In this document: positions 9,500 to 18,316 of the stretch, piece by piece
How the letters are laid out: every line of letters starts with the position of its first letter
Position numbering within the stretch: the stretch's first letter is position 1
Source of the DNA: Halomonas sp. LBP4
GTDB taxonomy: Bacteria; Pseudomonadota; Gammaproteobacteria; Pseudomonadales; Halomonadaceae
DNA: 64,000 bases
Direction: 5' to 3'
Assembly: GCF_003202205.1 (NCBI RefSeq)
Contig: NZ_PDOG01000004.1
Coordinates: forward strand, 462,641-526,640
The notes under the pieces: generated by a model
What the model was told of the DNA's origin: nothing
The model's database searches: none
What the model saw: the letters and a program-made list of their open reading frames with translations, nothing else
Position numbers and translations under genes: made by a program

Positions 9500-10599
9500 G
9501 GCGCGGGCTCGTTGATGGTGAGTGTCTGGATGTGGTGCGCGATTTGCTCTGCCGCCGCCTGCAGGTCGATGCTCGTCATGTCGGTCTCGTCGGCGCCATG
9601 CGGTGGGCTGAAGGCCAGGCGATGGGCCCGGGCATTGCAGGTCTGCCAGCGCAGGGGGGTGGCCGAGCGTCGAGCCGGGTAGAAGCCCGCCGTGGGGCGA
9701 TCCAGGCAGCCGGCGATATGCAGGGGGCCGGTGGAGCCGGCAATGAACAGGTCCGCCGCCGCGAGGCTCAGGGCGAAATCATCGAGCCCCTGGCGGGGCG
9801 GTAGCCGAGTGGCGTAGAGTCCCTCGGCGACGAGCCGGTCGCACAATGCATCGGCCGTCGCCTCTTCCCCCGGCCCCGCGGTCAGCAGCCAGGTCGGTCG
9901 TGGGGCGGACGCCGTCGCGAGGCGCGATTCGACCTCGCGGATCAGCTCGTCATACTGGTCGAGCGACAGGTTTACCGCCGAACCGCCGCTGCCGGGATGC
10001 ACGAAGATCCAGGGGCGCCTGGCGTCGAGGCCGAGCTCACCCGCGAGACGGGCGCGCTGGGCGTCGCGGGTGCCGTCGGGCAGCGGCCAGAAGGGGGGGG
10101 CCGGGCGTGGTGGCAGGGGGTGGCCGAGCTCGTCGAGCAGGCCTTCGGCCAGCTCCAGGTTGTAGACGTACTCGGGCTTCTCCGAACGCGACCTGCGCTG
10201 GGTGATGCGTCGGTTGTAGAATAGCTGGGCCCACTTGGTGGCCGGGGCGAGGCGCAGCGGTATGCCGGCCCGCCAGCCCAGCCAGCCGATACGCGGGGTG
10301 GAGAAAAGCGTCAGCAGGGCGTCGAAGCGGCCGTCGCGCAGCCTGGTCAGCAGTTCGCGTCGGCCATCGGCCCCGGCGTCATCGCCCGGGTCGAGCAGCA
10401 CCTCGTCGATCCAGGGACAGAGCCTGGCGATCGGGGCGGTGTAGGCCGGCACCAGCACGCTCACATGGGCGGCCGGGTCGGCTGCCTTGAGGCAGGCCAG
10501 TGCCGGCCAGGCCAGCATGAAGTCACCGAGCTTGTCGTTGCGAACCACCAGCAGGCGGGAGCGGCGTTCGTCCATGGCAGTGGCGGAAATTATCGTCAT
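9496..10599 (-). CDS. Glycosyltransferase family 9 (heptosyltransferase-like)
   Basis: A GT9-family protein of about 367 residues related to lipopolysaccharide heptosyltransferases. It opens with LLVVRNDKLGDFMLAWPAL, the usual GT9 acceptor-side motif, and has the C-terminal donor-binding blocks FVHPGSGGSAVNLS and AGSTGPLHIAGCL. The start at 10599 is preferred because GGGAG lies 6 bp upstream; an in-frame ATG at 10635 would almost abut the divergent GT4 gene. It is the first gene of a minus-strand pair with the GT2 gene. It is too divergent from WaaC and WaaF to name and is probably a third heptosyltransferase or a relative with another sugar. Confidence 0.86.
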   Translation of the reverse strand: MTIISATAMDERRSRLLVVRNDKLGDFMLAWPALACLKAADPAAHVSVLVPAYTAPIARLCPWIDEVLLDPGDDAGADGRRELLTRLRDGRFDALLTLFSTPRIGWLGWRAGIPLRLAPATKWAQLFYNRRITQRRSRSEKPEYVYNLELAEGLLDELGHPLPPRPAPPFWPLPDGTRDAQRARLAGELGLDARRPWIFVHPGSGGSAVNLSLDQYDELIREVESRLATASAPRPTWLLTAGPGEEATADALCDRLVAEGLYATRLPPRQGLDDFALSLAAADLFIAGSTGPLHIAGCLDRPTAGFYPARRSATPLRWQTCNARAHRLAFSPPHGADETDMTSIDLQAAAEQIAHHIQTLTINEPAP

Positions 10600-10637
10600 C
10601 CGGGCTCCCGGGCCCCGATACCGGAAAGGAGTCAACC

Positions 10638-11780
10638 TTGTCCCACAAGGTCATGCATATCTGCCTCTCGCACGGCTGGGGCGGACTGGAAATGTATCCT
10701 TCGCGGATTATACCCGAGCTGAAGCGTCAGGGGTGGGAGCCCCATGGCCTGGCCCTGTCCGGCTCGCGTGTCGCCGCGAGCCTGGAGGAGGCCGGCATCA
10801 CGCCGCTGCAGGTACCGACCCAGGGCCGGGCACTCTTGGCGATGGCACGGATCCTCGCCTACCTGAAGGCCAATGACATTCGCGTGCTGCACTGCCACAA
10901 GTCCAGCGACCTGCGCCTGGGCGCGCTGCTGTCGACCCTTCGGCCGGGGCTGAGGCTCTTCTTCACCGACCACATGGGCGTCACGCGGCCGAAGAAGGAC
11001 CCCTACCACCGTTGGGCCTACGGGCGCGTCACCCGGCTGTTCGCCATCAGCGAGGCGACCCGCCAACGCAACCTGGCCGCCTTTCCGCTGCCGGCCGCGC
11101 GGATTCGCCGGCTCTACCTGGGGATCGATCCGGCAGCCTATGCGCCTCGCCTGTCGAGCGAGGCGCGCGAGGCACTGCGGCGCGAGCTGGGCCTTCCCGA
11201 GAGGGCCGTGGCGATCGGCCTGCCGGGGCGGCTCACCCCGGGCAAGGGGCAGGCGGCATGGGTCGAGGCCCTGGCGCGACTGGCCGACGGTTGGCCCGAT
11301 CTGGCCTGGCACGGGGTGCTGATCGGCGGCCTGACGGCCGGTGAGGGCAGCAACGAAGACTACGTGGCGGCGCTCCGGGAGCGTGTCGCCGCGCTGGGCC
11401 TCGAGGGACGGGTCACCTTCGCCGGCTTTCGCCGCGACCTGCCAAGGTTGTTCGAGGCCCTCGATATCGTCTGCGTCCCCTCGCGCAACGAGGCCTTCGG
11501 GCTGACGGTGATCGAGGCCATGGCCGCCGGCAAGGCGGTCATCGGTGCCGATAGCGGCGCCATACCCGAGCTGATCGATGTCGACAACGGTCGCCTGGCA
11601 TCGCCGGAAGCGCCCGATGCCTGGGCCGGGGCCATGGCCGAACTGGCCGCCGACGCGGGCCTGCGCCGACGGCTGGGCGAGTCGGCCCGGCGGCGGATAC
11701 GCAAGGACTTCACCCTCGAGGCCCATGTGACGGCCCTGATCGAGGAGTACGCAGGGAACGAAGGGGAACTCGAGAGATGA
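10638..11780 (+). CDS. Glycosyltransferase family 4
   Basis: This 380-residue GT-B enzyme starts with MHICLSHGWGGLEMYPSRII, where the GGLE loop is typical of GT4. It has the donor-site motif EAFGLTVIEAMAAGKAVIGA followed by GAIPELI near the C terminus. The start is a TTG at 10638 with a very good ribosome binding site (AAAGGAG, 10625-10631); an ATG five codons downstream lacks one. It diverges from the GT9 gene and overlaps the next gene by ATGA. Context points to a hexose transferase that extends the lipopolysaccharide core, but the sugar is not determined. Confidence 0.88.
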   Translation: MSHKVMHICLSHGWGGLEMYPSRIIPELKRQGWEPHGLALSGSRVAASLEEAGITPLQVPTQGRALLAMARILAYLKANDIRVLHCHKSSDLRLGALLSTLRPGLRLFFTDHMGVTRPKKDPYHRWAYGRVTRLFAISEATRQRNLAAFPLPAARIRRLYLGIDPAAYAPRLSSEAREALRRELGLPERAVAIGLPGRLTPGKGQAAWVEALARLADGWPDLAWHGVLIGGLTAGEGSNEDYVAALRERVAALGLEGRVTFAGFRRDLPRLFEALDIVCVPSRNEAFGLTVIEAMAAGKAVIGADSGAIPELIDVDNGRLASPEAPDAWAGAMAELAADAGLRRRLGESARRRIRKDFTLEAHVTALIEEYAGNEGELER

Positions 11781-12814
11781 AGGCGTGGATCGAGAAGGGC
11801 GGCTACCTCAATACGCGAGGACGTCGCTGGCTCTCCCGGCTCCACGTGGAGCAGGTTCGGCGGATCCTGGTGATCCGCCAGTGTGCCTTCGGGGACTACA
11901 TGGCGGCCCGTCCCTTTCTGGTGGAGCTGCGCCGCTTCTTTCCCGGGGCGCATATCATCCTGAGCACCGTCAGCAAGTACCGGTATGCGGTGCCTGAAGA
12001 TCTGGTCGACGAGGTCCATGTGCTGGACACCCGCGGTGGACCAGGCGAGCAGTGGCGTTCGCTGAGGGCGGTGGGCGAGGTCGACGTACTCTTCGACCTC
12101 GCCGATACCTCTCGCTCGCGTCTGCTGACCCTGATGACGACCGCACAGGTCAAGCTTGGCTTCCCTTATCGTCGGGTTTTCAACCACCTGCTCTTCGATG
12201 TGGGCATCCTGCGCTCGGATTTCCATTACGAGGCCGAAGTGCTGCTGGATTTCCTCAAGATCATGGGGCACAAGCCGCGCTATCCCCTGGAGTTCGCCAT
12301 GCCGCGGCATCGACGCGCCCAGGCCGACCCATGTATCGCCTACTTTCCCTTCGCGTCGAGGGCGGAGAAGTCGCTGTCGCTGAGCACCTGGTGCGAGGTG
12401 ATCGAGCAGGCGGCCGAGACGTTTCCACACTATCGCCATGTATTGCTGGAGGGGCACAAGGCGAAGGAGTCCGGCGATTTCCTGGCCGAGGTGGCGGCAC
12501 GGCACGACAACGTCGAGATCCAGCCGCGGATGGGGCTCGATCGACTGGCGCCCTGGATGGCGAAGGCGAGCGTGCTGGTATGCGGTGATACCGGGGTGCG
12601 CAACCTGGCCCTGGCGACCCATACGCCGACCCTGGGCATCTTCTTCATGACGGTGCCGTTCCGCTATTGGCCCCGCTACGAGGATTGCCATGAGGCCGTG
12701 TTTCATCGGGACGGCCAGGTACCCGGCAGGATGGATATCCTCCAGGGGCTGGAGGAACTGCTGCAGCGTGTCTATCCGGAGCGTGGCGTGCCACGCGAAC
12801 TCGGCGTCTCGTAG
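11777..12814 (+). CDS. Glycosyltransferase family 9
   Basis: A second non-WaaC/WaaF GT9 protein, 345 residues. It carries the entry motif RILVIRQCAFGDYMAARPFL and the donor-side block LVCGDTGVRNLALATHTPTL, where the usual DSG of heptosyltransferases is replaced by DTG. The start is coupled to the upstream GT4 gene (ATGA). The 3' end overlaps the 3' end of convergent kdkA by 43 bp. It probably acts on the lipopolysaccharide core in the cytoplasm. No exact orthologue name is safe. Confidence 0.85.
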   Translation: MKAWIEKGGYLNTRGRRWLSRLHVEQVRRILVIRQCAFGDYMAARPFLVELRRFFPGAHIILSTVSKYRYAVPEDLVDEVHVLDTRGGPGEQWRSLRAVGEVDVLFDLADTSRSRLLTLMTTAQVKLGFPYRRVFNHLLFDVGILRSDFHYEAEVLLDFLKIMGHKPRYPLEFAMPRHRRAQADPCIAYFPFASRAEKSLSLSTWCEVIEQAAETFPHYRHVLLEGHKAKESGDFLAEVAARHDNVEIQPRMGLDRLAPWMAKASVLVCGDTGVRNLALATHTPTLGIFFMTVPFRYWPRYEDCHEAVFHRDGQVPGRMDILQGLEELLQRVYPERGVPRELGVS

Positions 12815-13518
12815 CCCCGCCGAATGGCGGCCATGGCCGCGTCGGCATCGAATTTCGCCAGCGAGCGCTGCAGGCGCTCGAGATTGGCTGCCCGCCAGGG
12901 GCCAGGGGCTCGCAGCCGGCAGCGATCGAGGTCGATCAGCCAGACCCGGTCGCGCTCGTCGACGAGCAGGTTGCGGGCGTTGAGGTCCACATGGTCGAGG
13001 CCGGCGTCGTGGAAGCGACGGACCGTGGCGCCGACGGTTTCCAGCAGGGGGGTGTGGTACCCTTCCCCGGCCAGGCGTGCGGCCAGGGCGCGGGCCCCGG
13101 GAAGACGCTCCGTGATCAGCGCCGCCTCGTAGGTGACGCCATGCCGGGTCACGCCGGCGGCCACCGGGCGCGGGACCGGCAGGCCACGCGAGAAGAGCTC
13201 GGCGGTCAGGCGCAGTTCGCGGAAGGCGCGGGTGCGCTCGAGACCGGTCCACAGGTAGCGGGCACTGCTGATCCGGGCGATCAGGCCGCCGCGGCGATAG
13301 GGGCGCAGCACCCACTGGCCGCGCCCGGCATCGAGAAACAGGCTGGCGCCGCGGCCGGGTGCCTCGCCGACGACACGACCCTCTCGCCGCCAATGGTCGG
13401 GATCGAAGGCCTGCGGGCTAATCGGCGGACCGGTTTGTGGCGCCCGGCAGGCGTCACATAAACTGTCCGCATCATATAGAATGGAAACCTTTCCCGTTCG
13501 AAATGTTGCCAAGCGCAT
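12772..13518 (-). CDS. kdkA: 3-deoxy-D-manno-octulosonic acid (Kdo) kinase
   Basis: This 248-residue kinase of the KdkA/WaaP family phosphorylates Kdo of lipid A-Kdo (O-4 in Haemophilus). The nucleotide-binding GRGASLFL, the YRRGG loop typical of KdkA, and the catalytic HVDLNARNLLV followed by IDLDRCR (Asp of the DFD-like triad) are intact. The ATG at 13518 has AGAGGA 6 bp upstream and gives the expected N-terminal length. That ATG shares a CATG with the probable start of the divergent heptosyltransferase, so the two genes are head to head without a spacer. Kdo phosphorylation is usual when a single Kdo is attached by WaaA. Confidence 0.9.
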   Translation of the reverse strand: MRLATFRTGKVSILYDADSLCDACRAPQTGPPISPQAFDPDHWRREGRVVGEAPGRGASLFLDAGRGQWVLRPYRRGGLIARISSARYLWTGLERTRAFRELRLTAELFSRGLPVPRPVAAGVTRHGVTYEAALITERLPGARALAARLAGEGYHTPLLETVGATVRRFHDAGLDHVDLNARNLLVDERDRVWLIDLDRCRLRAPGPWRAANLERLQRSLAKFDADAAMAAIRRGYETPSSRGTPRSG

Positions 13519-14617
13519 GAAGCATCCTCTGCCTGCCCAACCTCGGCACATCGGCGTGCTGCGACTCTCCGCCCTGGGCGATGTCTGCAACCTGGTGCCG
13601 ACGGTACGCGCCCTGCAGCGCCAGTGGCCCGAGGCGCGTATCACCTGGATCATCGGCAAGGGCGAGCACAGTCTACTGGCCGGCCTCACCGGGGTCGAGT
13701 TCGTCGTCTACGACAAGGCCACCGGCGTGGCCGGCATGCGCCGGCTGTGGCGCGAGCTGGCGGACACCCGCTTCGACGTCCTGCTGCACATGCAGCAGGC
13801 GCTGCGCGCCAGTGTCCTCTCCCTGGGATTGAAGGCCGGGGTGCGGGTGGGCTACGACAAGGCCCGCGCCAAGGACGCCCAGCACTGGTTCACCCATCGC
13901 CGGCTCGCGCCCCACCCCCGGGCCCATGTGCTGGAGTCGTTCCTGGACTTCGCCCGCCTGCTGGGGGTCGAGGACCTCTCACTGGAATGGGACCTGCCGG
14001 TGCCCGCGGCCGCCTTCGACGAGGCCCTCGCCCTGACCGGCGATGCCGCCTACCTGCTGATGAGCCCCTGTGCCAATCCCCGGCTGCGCAACTTCCGCAA
14101 CTGGTCTGCCGAGGGCTATGCGGCCGTGATCGAGCACGCCTGGGTTCAGCACGGGCTGAAGGCGGTGCTCACCGGCGGCGGCAGCACCCAGGAGCGCGAG
14201 ATGGGCGAGCGCATCCAGGCCCTCAGCCGGCCGGAGGCGGTGATCGATGCCATCGGCGGCACCTCGCTCAAGGGGCTGCTGGCGCTGATCGCCCGGGCCC
14301 GGGCCGTCGTCGCGCCCGATTCCGGGCCGGTGCACATGGCCAATGCCCTGGGCGTGCCGGTGGTGGGGCTCTATGCCACCACCAACCCCGATCGCGCCGC
14401 TCCCTACCTGTGGCGCGAGTTCGTGGTCGATCGCTATCCGGAGGCGGTACGTGCCTACCTGCACAAGGCGCCGGAGACGCTTCCCTGGGGCCAGCGGGTA
14501 CGCCACCCCGATGCCATGTCGCTGATCCGCGCCGAGGACGTGATCGAGCGACTCGACACCCTGCTCGCCGACACCACCGCTCACCAGGACACGGAGTCCC
14601 CTGCCGATGAAGCTTGA
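13517..14617 (+). CDS. waaC: Lipopolysaccharide heptosyltransferase I-like (GT9)
   Basis: A GT9 enzyme of 366 residues that most likely transfers the first heptose to Kdo. The entry motif [20 protein letters not shown] and the donor block [34 protein letters not shown] are present. Two starts are possible: ATG 13481 and ATG 13517. I prefer 13517 because TATAGAAT at 13474-13481 looks like a -10 element and would place the transcript start just before it. Neither start has a strong ribosome binding site. The gene overlaps hldE by 11 bp. The waaC name rests on family and operon position; a different heptosyltransferase of the OpsX type is possible. Confidence 0.82.
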   Translation: MKHPLPAQPRHIGVLRLSALGDVCNLVPTVRALQRQWPEARITWIIGKGEHSLLAGLTGVEFVVYDKATGVAGMRRLWRELADTRFDVLLHMQQALRASVLSLGLKAGVRVGYDKARAKDAQHWFTHRRLAPHPRAHVLESFLDFARLLGVEDLSLEWDLPVPAAAFDEALALTGDAAYLLMSPCANPRLRNFRNWSAEGYAAVIEHAWVQHGLKAVLTGGGSTQEREMGERIQALSRPEAVIDAIGGTSLKGLLALIARARAVVAPDSGPVHMANALGVPVVGLYATTNPDRAAPYLWREFVVDRYPEAVRAYLHKAPETLPWGQRVRHPDAMSLIRAEDVIERLDTLLADTTAHQDTESPADEA

Positions 14618-16037
14618 TCTGACTGCCATGGAACACTCGCGCCTGCTGGTGGTGGGTGATGTGATGCTCGACCGCTACTGGCACGGGGGCACCTCGCGCA
14701 TCTCGCCGGAGGCGCCGGTGCCGGTGGTGCGCGTGGAGGAGGCCGAGGACCGGCCCGGCGGCGCCGCCAACGTGGCGCTCAATATCGCCTCCCTGGGGGC
14801 CCATGCCGCCCTGGCCGGCATGGTCGGTGACGACGACAACGCCGACCGCCTGGGCAGCCGCCTGGAGAGCTCCGGAGTGAGCACTCACTTCGAACGCAGC
14901 CCCGGCATTCCCACCATCACCAAGCTGCGGGTGATGAGTCGCAACCAGCAGCTGATCCGCCTGGACTTCGAGCAGGGCCTCGGCGAGGTGGACACCTCGG
15001 GGCTGCTGGCACGGGTCGAGGCGGCCCTGCCCGACTGCGACCTGGTGATCCTCTCCGACTACGGCAAGGGCACCCTCAACCGGGTCGAGGCGCTGATCCG
15101 CCTGGTACGCGGCGCCGGCAAGCGGGTACTGGTCGACCCCAAGGGCGGCGACTTCCATCGTTACCGCGGGGCCAGCGTGATCACCCCCAACCTGACCGAA
15201 TTCGAGGCCGTGGTGGGGCACTGCCGTGACGATGCCGAGCTGGCCGCCAGGGGGGAGGCGCTGCGCACCGAACTCGAGCTCGAGGCACTGCTGATCACCC
15301 GCAGCGAGAAGGGCATGACCCTGATCCGCGGCGACCACGAGCCGCTGCACCTGCCGACCCGGGCCCGCGAGGTCTATGACGTCACCGGTGCCGGCGACAC
15401 CGTGATCGGCGTACTGGGGCTGGCGCTGGCCGCCGGCCACGGCTTCCCCGAGGCGATGACCCTGGCCAACCTGGCCGCCGGTCTGGTTGTCGCCAAGCCG
15501 GGCACCGCCACGCTCTCCATTGCCGAGCTCTACACCGCCCTGCACGGCGACAAGCTGGCCGAGTTCGGCGCCATCGAGGAAGGCCCGCTGATCGAGGCGG
15601 TGCGTGCCGCCCAGGCCCGCGGCGAGCGGGTGGTGATGACCAACGGCTGCTTCGATATCCTGCACGCCGGCCACGTGGCCTACCTGGAGCAGGCCCACAA
15701 GCTAGGCGACCGGTTGATCGTGGCGGTCAACGACGACGCCTCCATCGCCCGGCTCAAGGGCCCCAAGCGGCCCATCAACCCGCTGCCGCGGCGCATGCAG
15801 GTGCTGGCCGGCCTGGGGGCCGTGGACTGGGTGGTCGCCTTCGCCGAGGACACCCCGCAGCGGCTGATCGAGGCGGTGTTGCCGGACGTGCTGGTCAAGG
15901 GCGGCGACTATCGCCCCGAGCAGATCGCCGGCGGCGCGGCCGTGCGTGAGGCAGGTGGCGAGGTGAAGGTGCTGGGCTTCGAGGACGGCGTCTCCACCAC
16001 GGCGATGATCTCCACCATCCTCGACCGCGAGACCTGA
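14607..16037 (+). CDS. hldE: Bifunctional heptose 7-phosphate kinase / heptose 1-phosphate adenylyltransferase
   Basis: This 476-residue two-domain enzyme makes ADP-D,D-heptose in two steps, with GmhB acting between them. Residues 1 to about 320 form a ribokinase-family kinase with GGAANVA at 51-57 and the catalytic GAGDT at 261-265. Residues about 340 to 476 form a nucleotidyltransferase with TNGCFD at 345-350 and HAGH at 353-356. The length equals that of fused HldE proteins. Its ATG lies inside the end of the heptosyltransferase gene, and its TGA overlaps the waaA ATG (TGATG). Synthesis of the donor is thus coupled to the transferases that use it or its acceptor. Confidence 0.97.
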   Translation: MKLDLTAMEHSRLLVVGDVMLDRYWHGGTSRISPEAPVPVVRVEEAEDRPGGAANVALNIASLGAHAALAGMVGDDDNADRLGSRLESSGVSTHFERSPGIPTITKLRVMSRNQQLIRLDFEQGLGEVDTSGLLARVEAALPDCDLVILSDYGKGTLNRVEALIRLVRGAGKRVLVDPKGGDFHRYRGASVITPNLTEFEAVVGHCRDDAELAARGEALRTELELEALLITRSEKGMTLIRGDHEPLHLPTRAREVYDVTGAGDTVIGVLGLALAAGHGFPEAMTLANLAAGLVVAKPGTATLSIAELYTALHGDKLAEFGAIEEGPLIEAVRAAQARGERVVMTNGCFDILHAGHVAYLEQAHKLGDRLIVAVNDDASIARLKGPKRPINPLPRRMQVLAGLGAVDWVVAFAEDTPQRLIEAVLPDVLVKGGDYRPEQIAGGAAVREAGGEVKVLGFEDGVSTTAMISTILDRET

Positions 16038-17356
16038 TGGCCGCTCGCCAGCCGGCCCAGCGGGGAGCCCCCTGGGCGCGCCGGCTCTACTCGGCGGTCC
16101 TCTACGGGCTCGCGCCGCTGATCTGGTGGCGGGTCTGGCGCGAACGGCTGCCCGGCCGACCCCGGCGGGAACGACTGGGCCAGCTGTCTCCCGTGCCGGC
16201 CGGCGAGCGAACGATCTGGCTGCACTGTGCCTCGGTGGGCGAGGTTCAGGCCGCCCGGCCACTGATCGAGGCGCTGCTGGCGCACTACCCGGGGCATCAC
16301 CTCACCGTCACCACCATGACTGCCACCGGCGCCGAGCGCGTGCAGGCGTTGCGCGAGGCGCTAGCGAAACCCGGCGAAGCGCCACGCCTTCGTCATGCCT
16401 TCGTGCCGCTGGACTTCCCCGGCGCGGCGAAACGCTTCGTCGCCCGTCTCCGCCCGGAGCTGGCGCTGTTCTTCGAGACCGAGCTGTGGCCCAACCTGCT
16501 GCACGCCTGTCGGCGTCGAGGCGTCCCGGTGGCGGTGGTCAATGGCCGGCTGTCGCCCCGGGCCTTCCGGGGCTATCGCCGCCTGCGTCCGCTGATGCGG
16601 GACGCCCTGAGCCGGGTGGACTGGCTGGCCGCCAAGTCCGCCGCCGACGCCGAACGCTTCCGGGCGCTGGGCATGGCGCCGGCGCTTACCCGGGTGGTGG
16701 GGTCGCTGAAATTCGACATCTCGCCGGATGGCGGGGCTATCGAGGTGAGTGAGCGCTTGCGCACGCGGCTGGGCGAGCGCCCCGTCTGGGTGGCCGGCTC
16801 CACCCACCCCGGCGAGGACGAGCAGCTGCTGGCCGCCCATGCCCGGCTGCGCGAGACGCTGCCGAGCGCCCTGCTGGTCCTGGTGCCCCGCCATCCCCGG
16901 CGCTTCGACGCCGTGGCCGCGCTCTGCCGGGAGCAGGGGCTGGCGCTGGCACGACGCTCCCGCGATGAATGGCCGGCCGCCGATACGGCCGTCTACCTGG
17001 GCGACACCATGGGCGAGCTGCTCGCCCTCTACGGCGCGGGCGACCTGGCCTTCGTCGGCGGCAGCCTGGCGCCGATCGGCGGCCACAACCTGCTCGAGCC
17101 CGCTGCCATGGGCGTGCCGGTCCTCACCGGCCCCGGGCTCGCCAACTTCGAGGACGTGGCCGAGGTGTTGCGCGAGGCCGGGGCCCTGGTGGAAGTGGCC
17201 GACGGCGAGGCGCTGGCCGGGACCCTGGTCCGACTGCTCGCCGACCGGAGTGAATGTCGGCGCCTGGCCGACGCCGGGCGCCGGGTGGTGGCGGCCAACC
17301 GTGGCGCCCTGGCGACCACCCTGGAGGGCCTGGCGACGCTGCTGCCTGGTGAGTAA
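16037..17356 (+). CDS. waaA: 3-deoxy-D-manno-octulosonic acid transferase
   Basis: WaaA (KdtA), 439 residues, transfers Kdo from CMP-Kdo to lipid IVA at the inner membrane. An N-terminal hydrophobic anchor covers about residues 12-30. WLHCASVGEVQA, FFETELWPNLL and VVNGRLSPR are family signatures, and GGSLAPIGGHNLLEPAAMGVPVLTGP is the donor-site block. The start is translationally coupled to hldE. The presence of a Kdo kinase gene nearby suggests a monofunctional WaaA that adds one Kdo, which is an inference. It converges on rpiA with a 26-bp gap. Confidence 0.96.
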   Translation: MAARQPAQRGAPWARRLYSAVLYGLAPLIWWRVWRERLPGRPRRERLGQLSPVPAGERTIWLHCASVGEVQAARPLIEALLAHYPGHHLTVTTMTATGAERVQALREALAKPGEAPRLRHAFVPLDFPGAAKRFVARLRPELALFFETELWPNLLHACRRRGVPVAVVNGRLSPRAFRGYRRLRPLMRDALSRVDWLAAKSAADAERFRALGMAPALTRVVGSLKFDISPDGGAIEVSERLRTRLGERPVWVAGSTHPGEDEQLLAAHARLRETLPSALLVLVPRHPRRFDAVAALCREQGLALARRSRDEWPAADTAVYLGDTMGELLALYGAGDLAFVGGSLAPIGGHNLLEPAAMGVPVLTGPGLANFEDVAEVLREAGALVEVADGEALAGTLVRLLADRSECRRLADAGRRVVAANRGALATTLEGLATLLPGE

Positions 17357-17382
17357 GTGCTCACTCGCGAGGGGTGCCGGCC

Positions 17383-18057
17383 TCAGGCCGGGGTGAGCCG
17401 CTCGACGCCGCTCGAGGTGCCCAGCAGCAGCACGTCGGCGCCGCGGGCGGCGAACAGGCCGTTGGTGACCACGCCGACGATGGCGTTGAGACGCGTCTCC
17501 ATGGCGACCGGGTCGTCGATCATGAACTCGAAACAGTCGATGATCTGGTTGCCGTTGTCGGTGACCACACCCTGGCGGTAGACCGGATCGGCCCCCAGCT
17601 TGACCAGTTCCCGGGCCACGTAGGAGCGCGCCATGGGGATCACCTCCACCGGCAGCGGAAACTCACCCAGTCGATCGACCTTCTTGGAGGCATCGGCGAT
17701 GCAGATGAATGTCTCGGCGCAGGCGGCGACGATCTTCTCGCGGGTCAGGGCCGCCCCGCCGCCCTTGATCATGTGCAAGTGAGCGTTCACTTCGTCGGCG
17801 CCGTCGATGTAGAAGGGGATGCTGCCCACGCTGTTGAGTTCGAACACCTCGATGCCGTGGCCGCGCAGGCGCTCGGCGCTGGCCTCGGAGCTGGCCACCG
17901 CCCCCTTGAAGTCGTGGCGCAGGGCGGCCAGGCGGTCGATGAAGAGGTTGGCGGTGGAGCCGGTGCCGATGCCGAGCACCGTATCGTTCTCGAGCGAGGG
18001 GGCGATCTCGTCGATGGCGGCCGCGGCCACGGCATCCTTCAGTTCGTCCTGGGTCAT
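17383..18057 (-). CDS. rpiA: Ribose-5-phosphate isomerase A
   Basis: This 224-residue enzyme interconverts ribulose 5-phosphate and ribose 5-phosphate in the pentose phosphate pathway. The N-terminal [18 protein letters not shown] phosphate loop, the DGADEVN catalytic segment and [12 protein letters not shown] are diagnostic. Length is standard. The upstream region has a perfect TATAAT on the minus strand at 18091-18096, about 35 bp before the start codon, although no good -35 accompanies it at 17 bp. It diverges from ilvA, as in several gammaproteobacteria. Confidence 0.96.
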   Translation of the reverse strand: MTQDELKDAVAAAAIDEIAPSLENDTVLGIGTGSTANLFIDRLAALRHDFKGAVASSEASAERLRGHGIEVFELNSVGSIPFYIDGADEVNAHLHMIKGGGAALTREKIVAACAETFICIADASKKVDRLGEFPLPVEVIPMARSYVARELVKLGADPVYRQGVVTDNGNQIIDCFEFMIDDPVAMETRLNAIVGVVTNGLFAARGADVLLLGTSSGVERLTPA

Positions 18058-18316
18058 GCAAACGTTCTCCGGTGGCTGGAAGTGGGCGCCATTATAGGCC
18101 AGCGAGCGTCCCCTGCCGATGTCAGGGGGCGGTAACGCTCGAGGCTGATCCGGCGCCTCTCGCCCTCAGCTGCTGCGATGACCCCACGGGGGCCGGCAGC
18201 GCCATAGCCCAAGGATGGAAGGGGCTGCGCTGGACGCCATGCCTCCGGGAATGCTACCAATAGGGGTTCTCTGCACTGCAGCACAGCCCTCCGCGCCATT
18301 CCTCTGGGACATCAGG

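Noticed and set aside
17354..17400. Hairpin-like sequence between waaA and rpiA
   Set aside because: Only 5-bp stems and no T-run, so no terminator is called.
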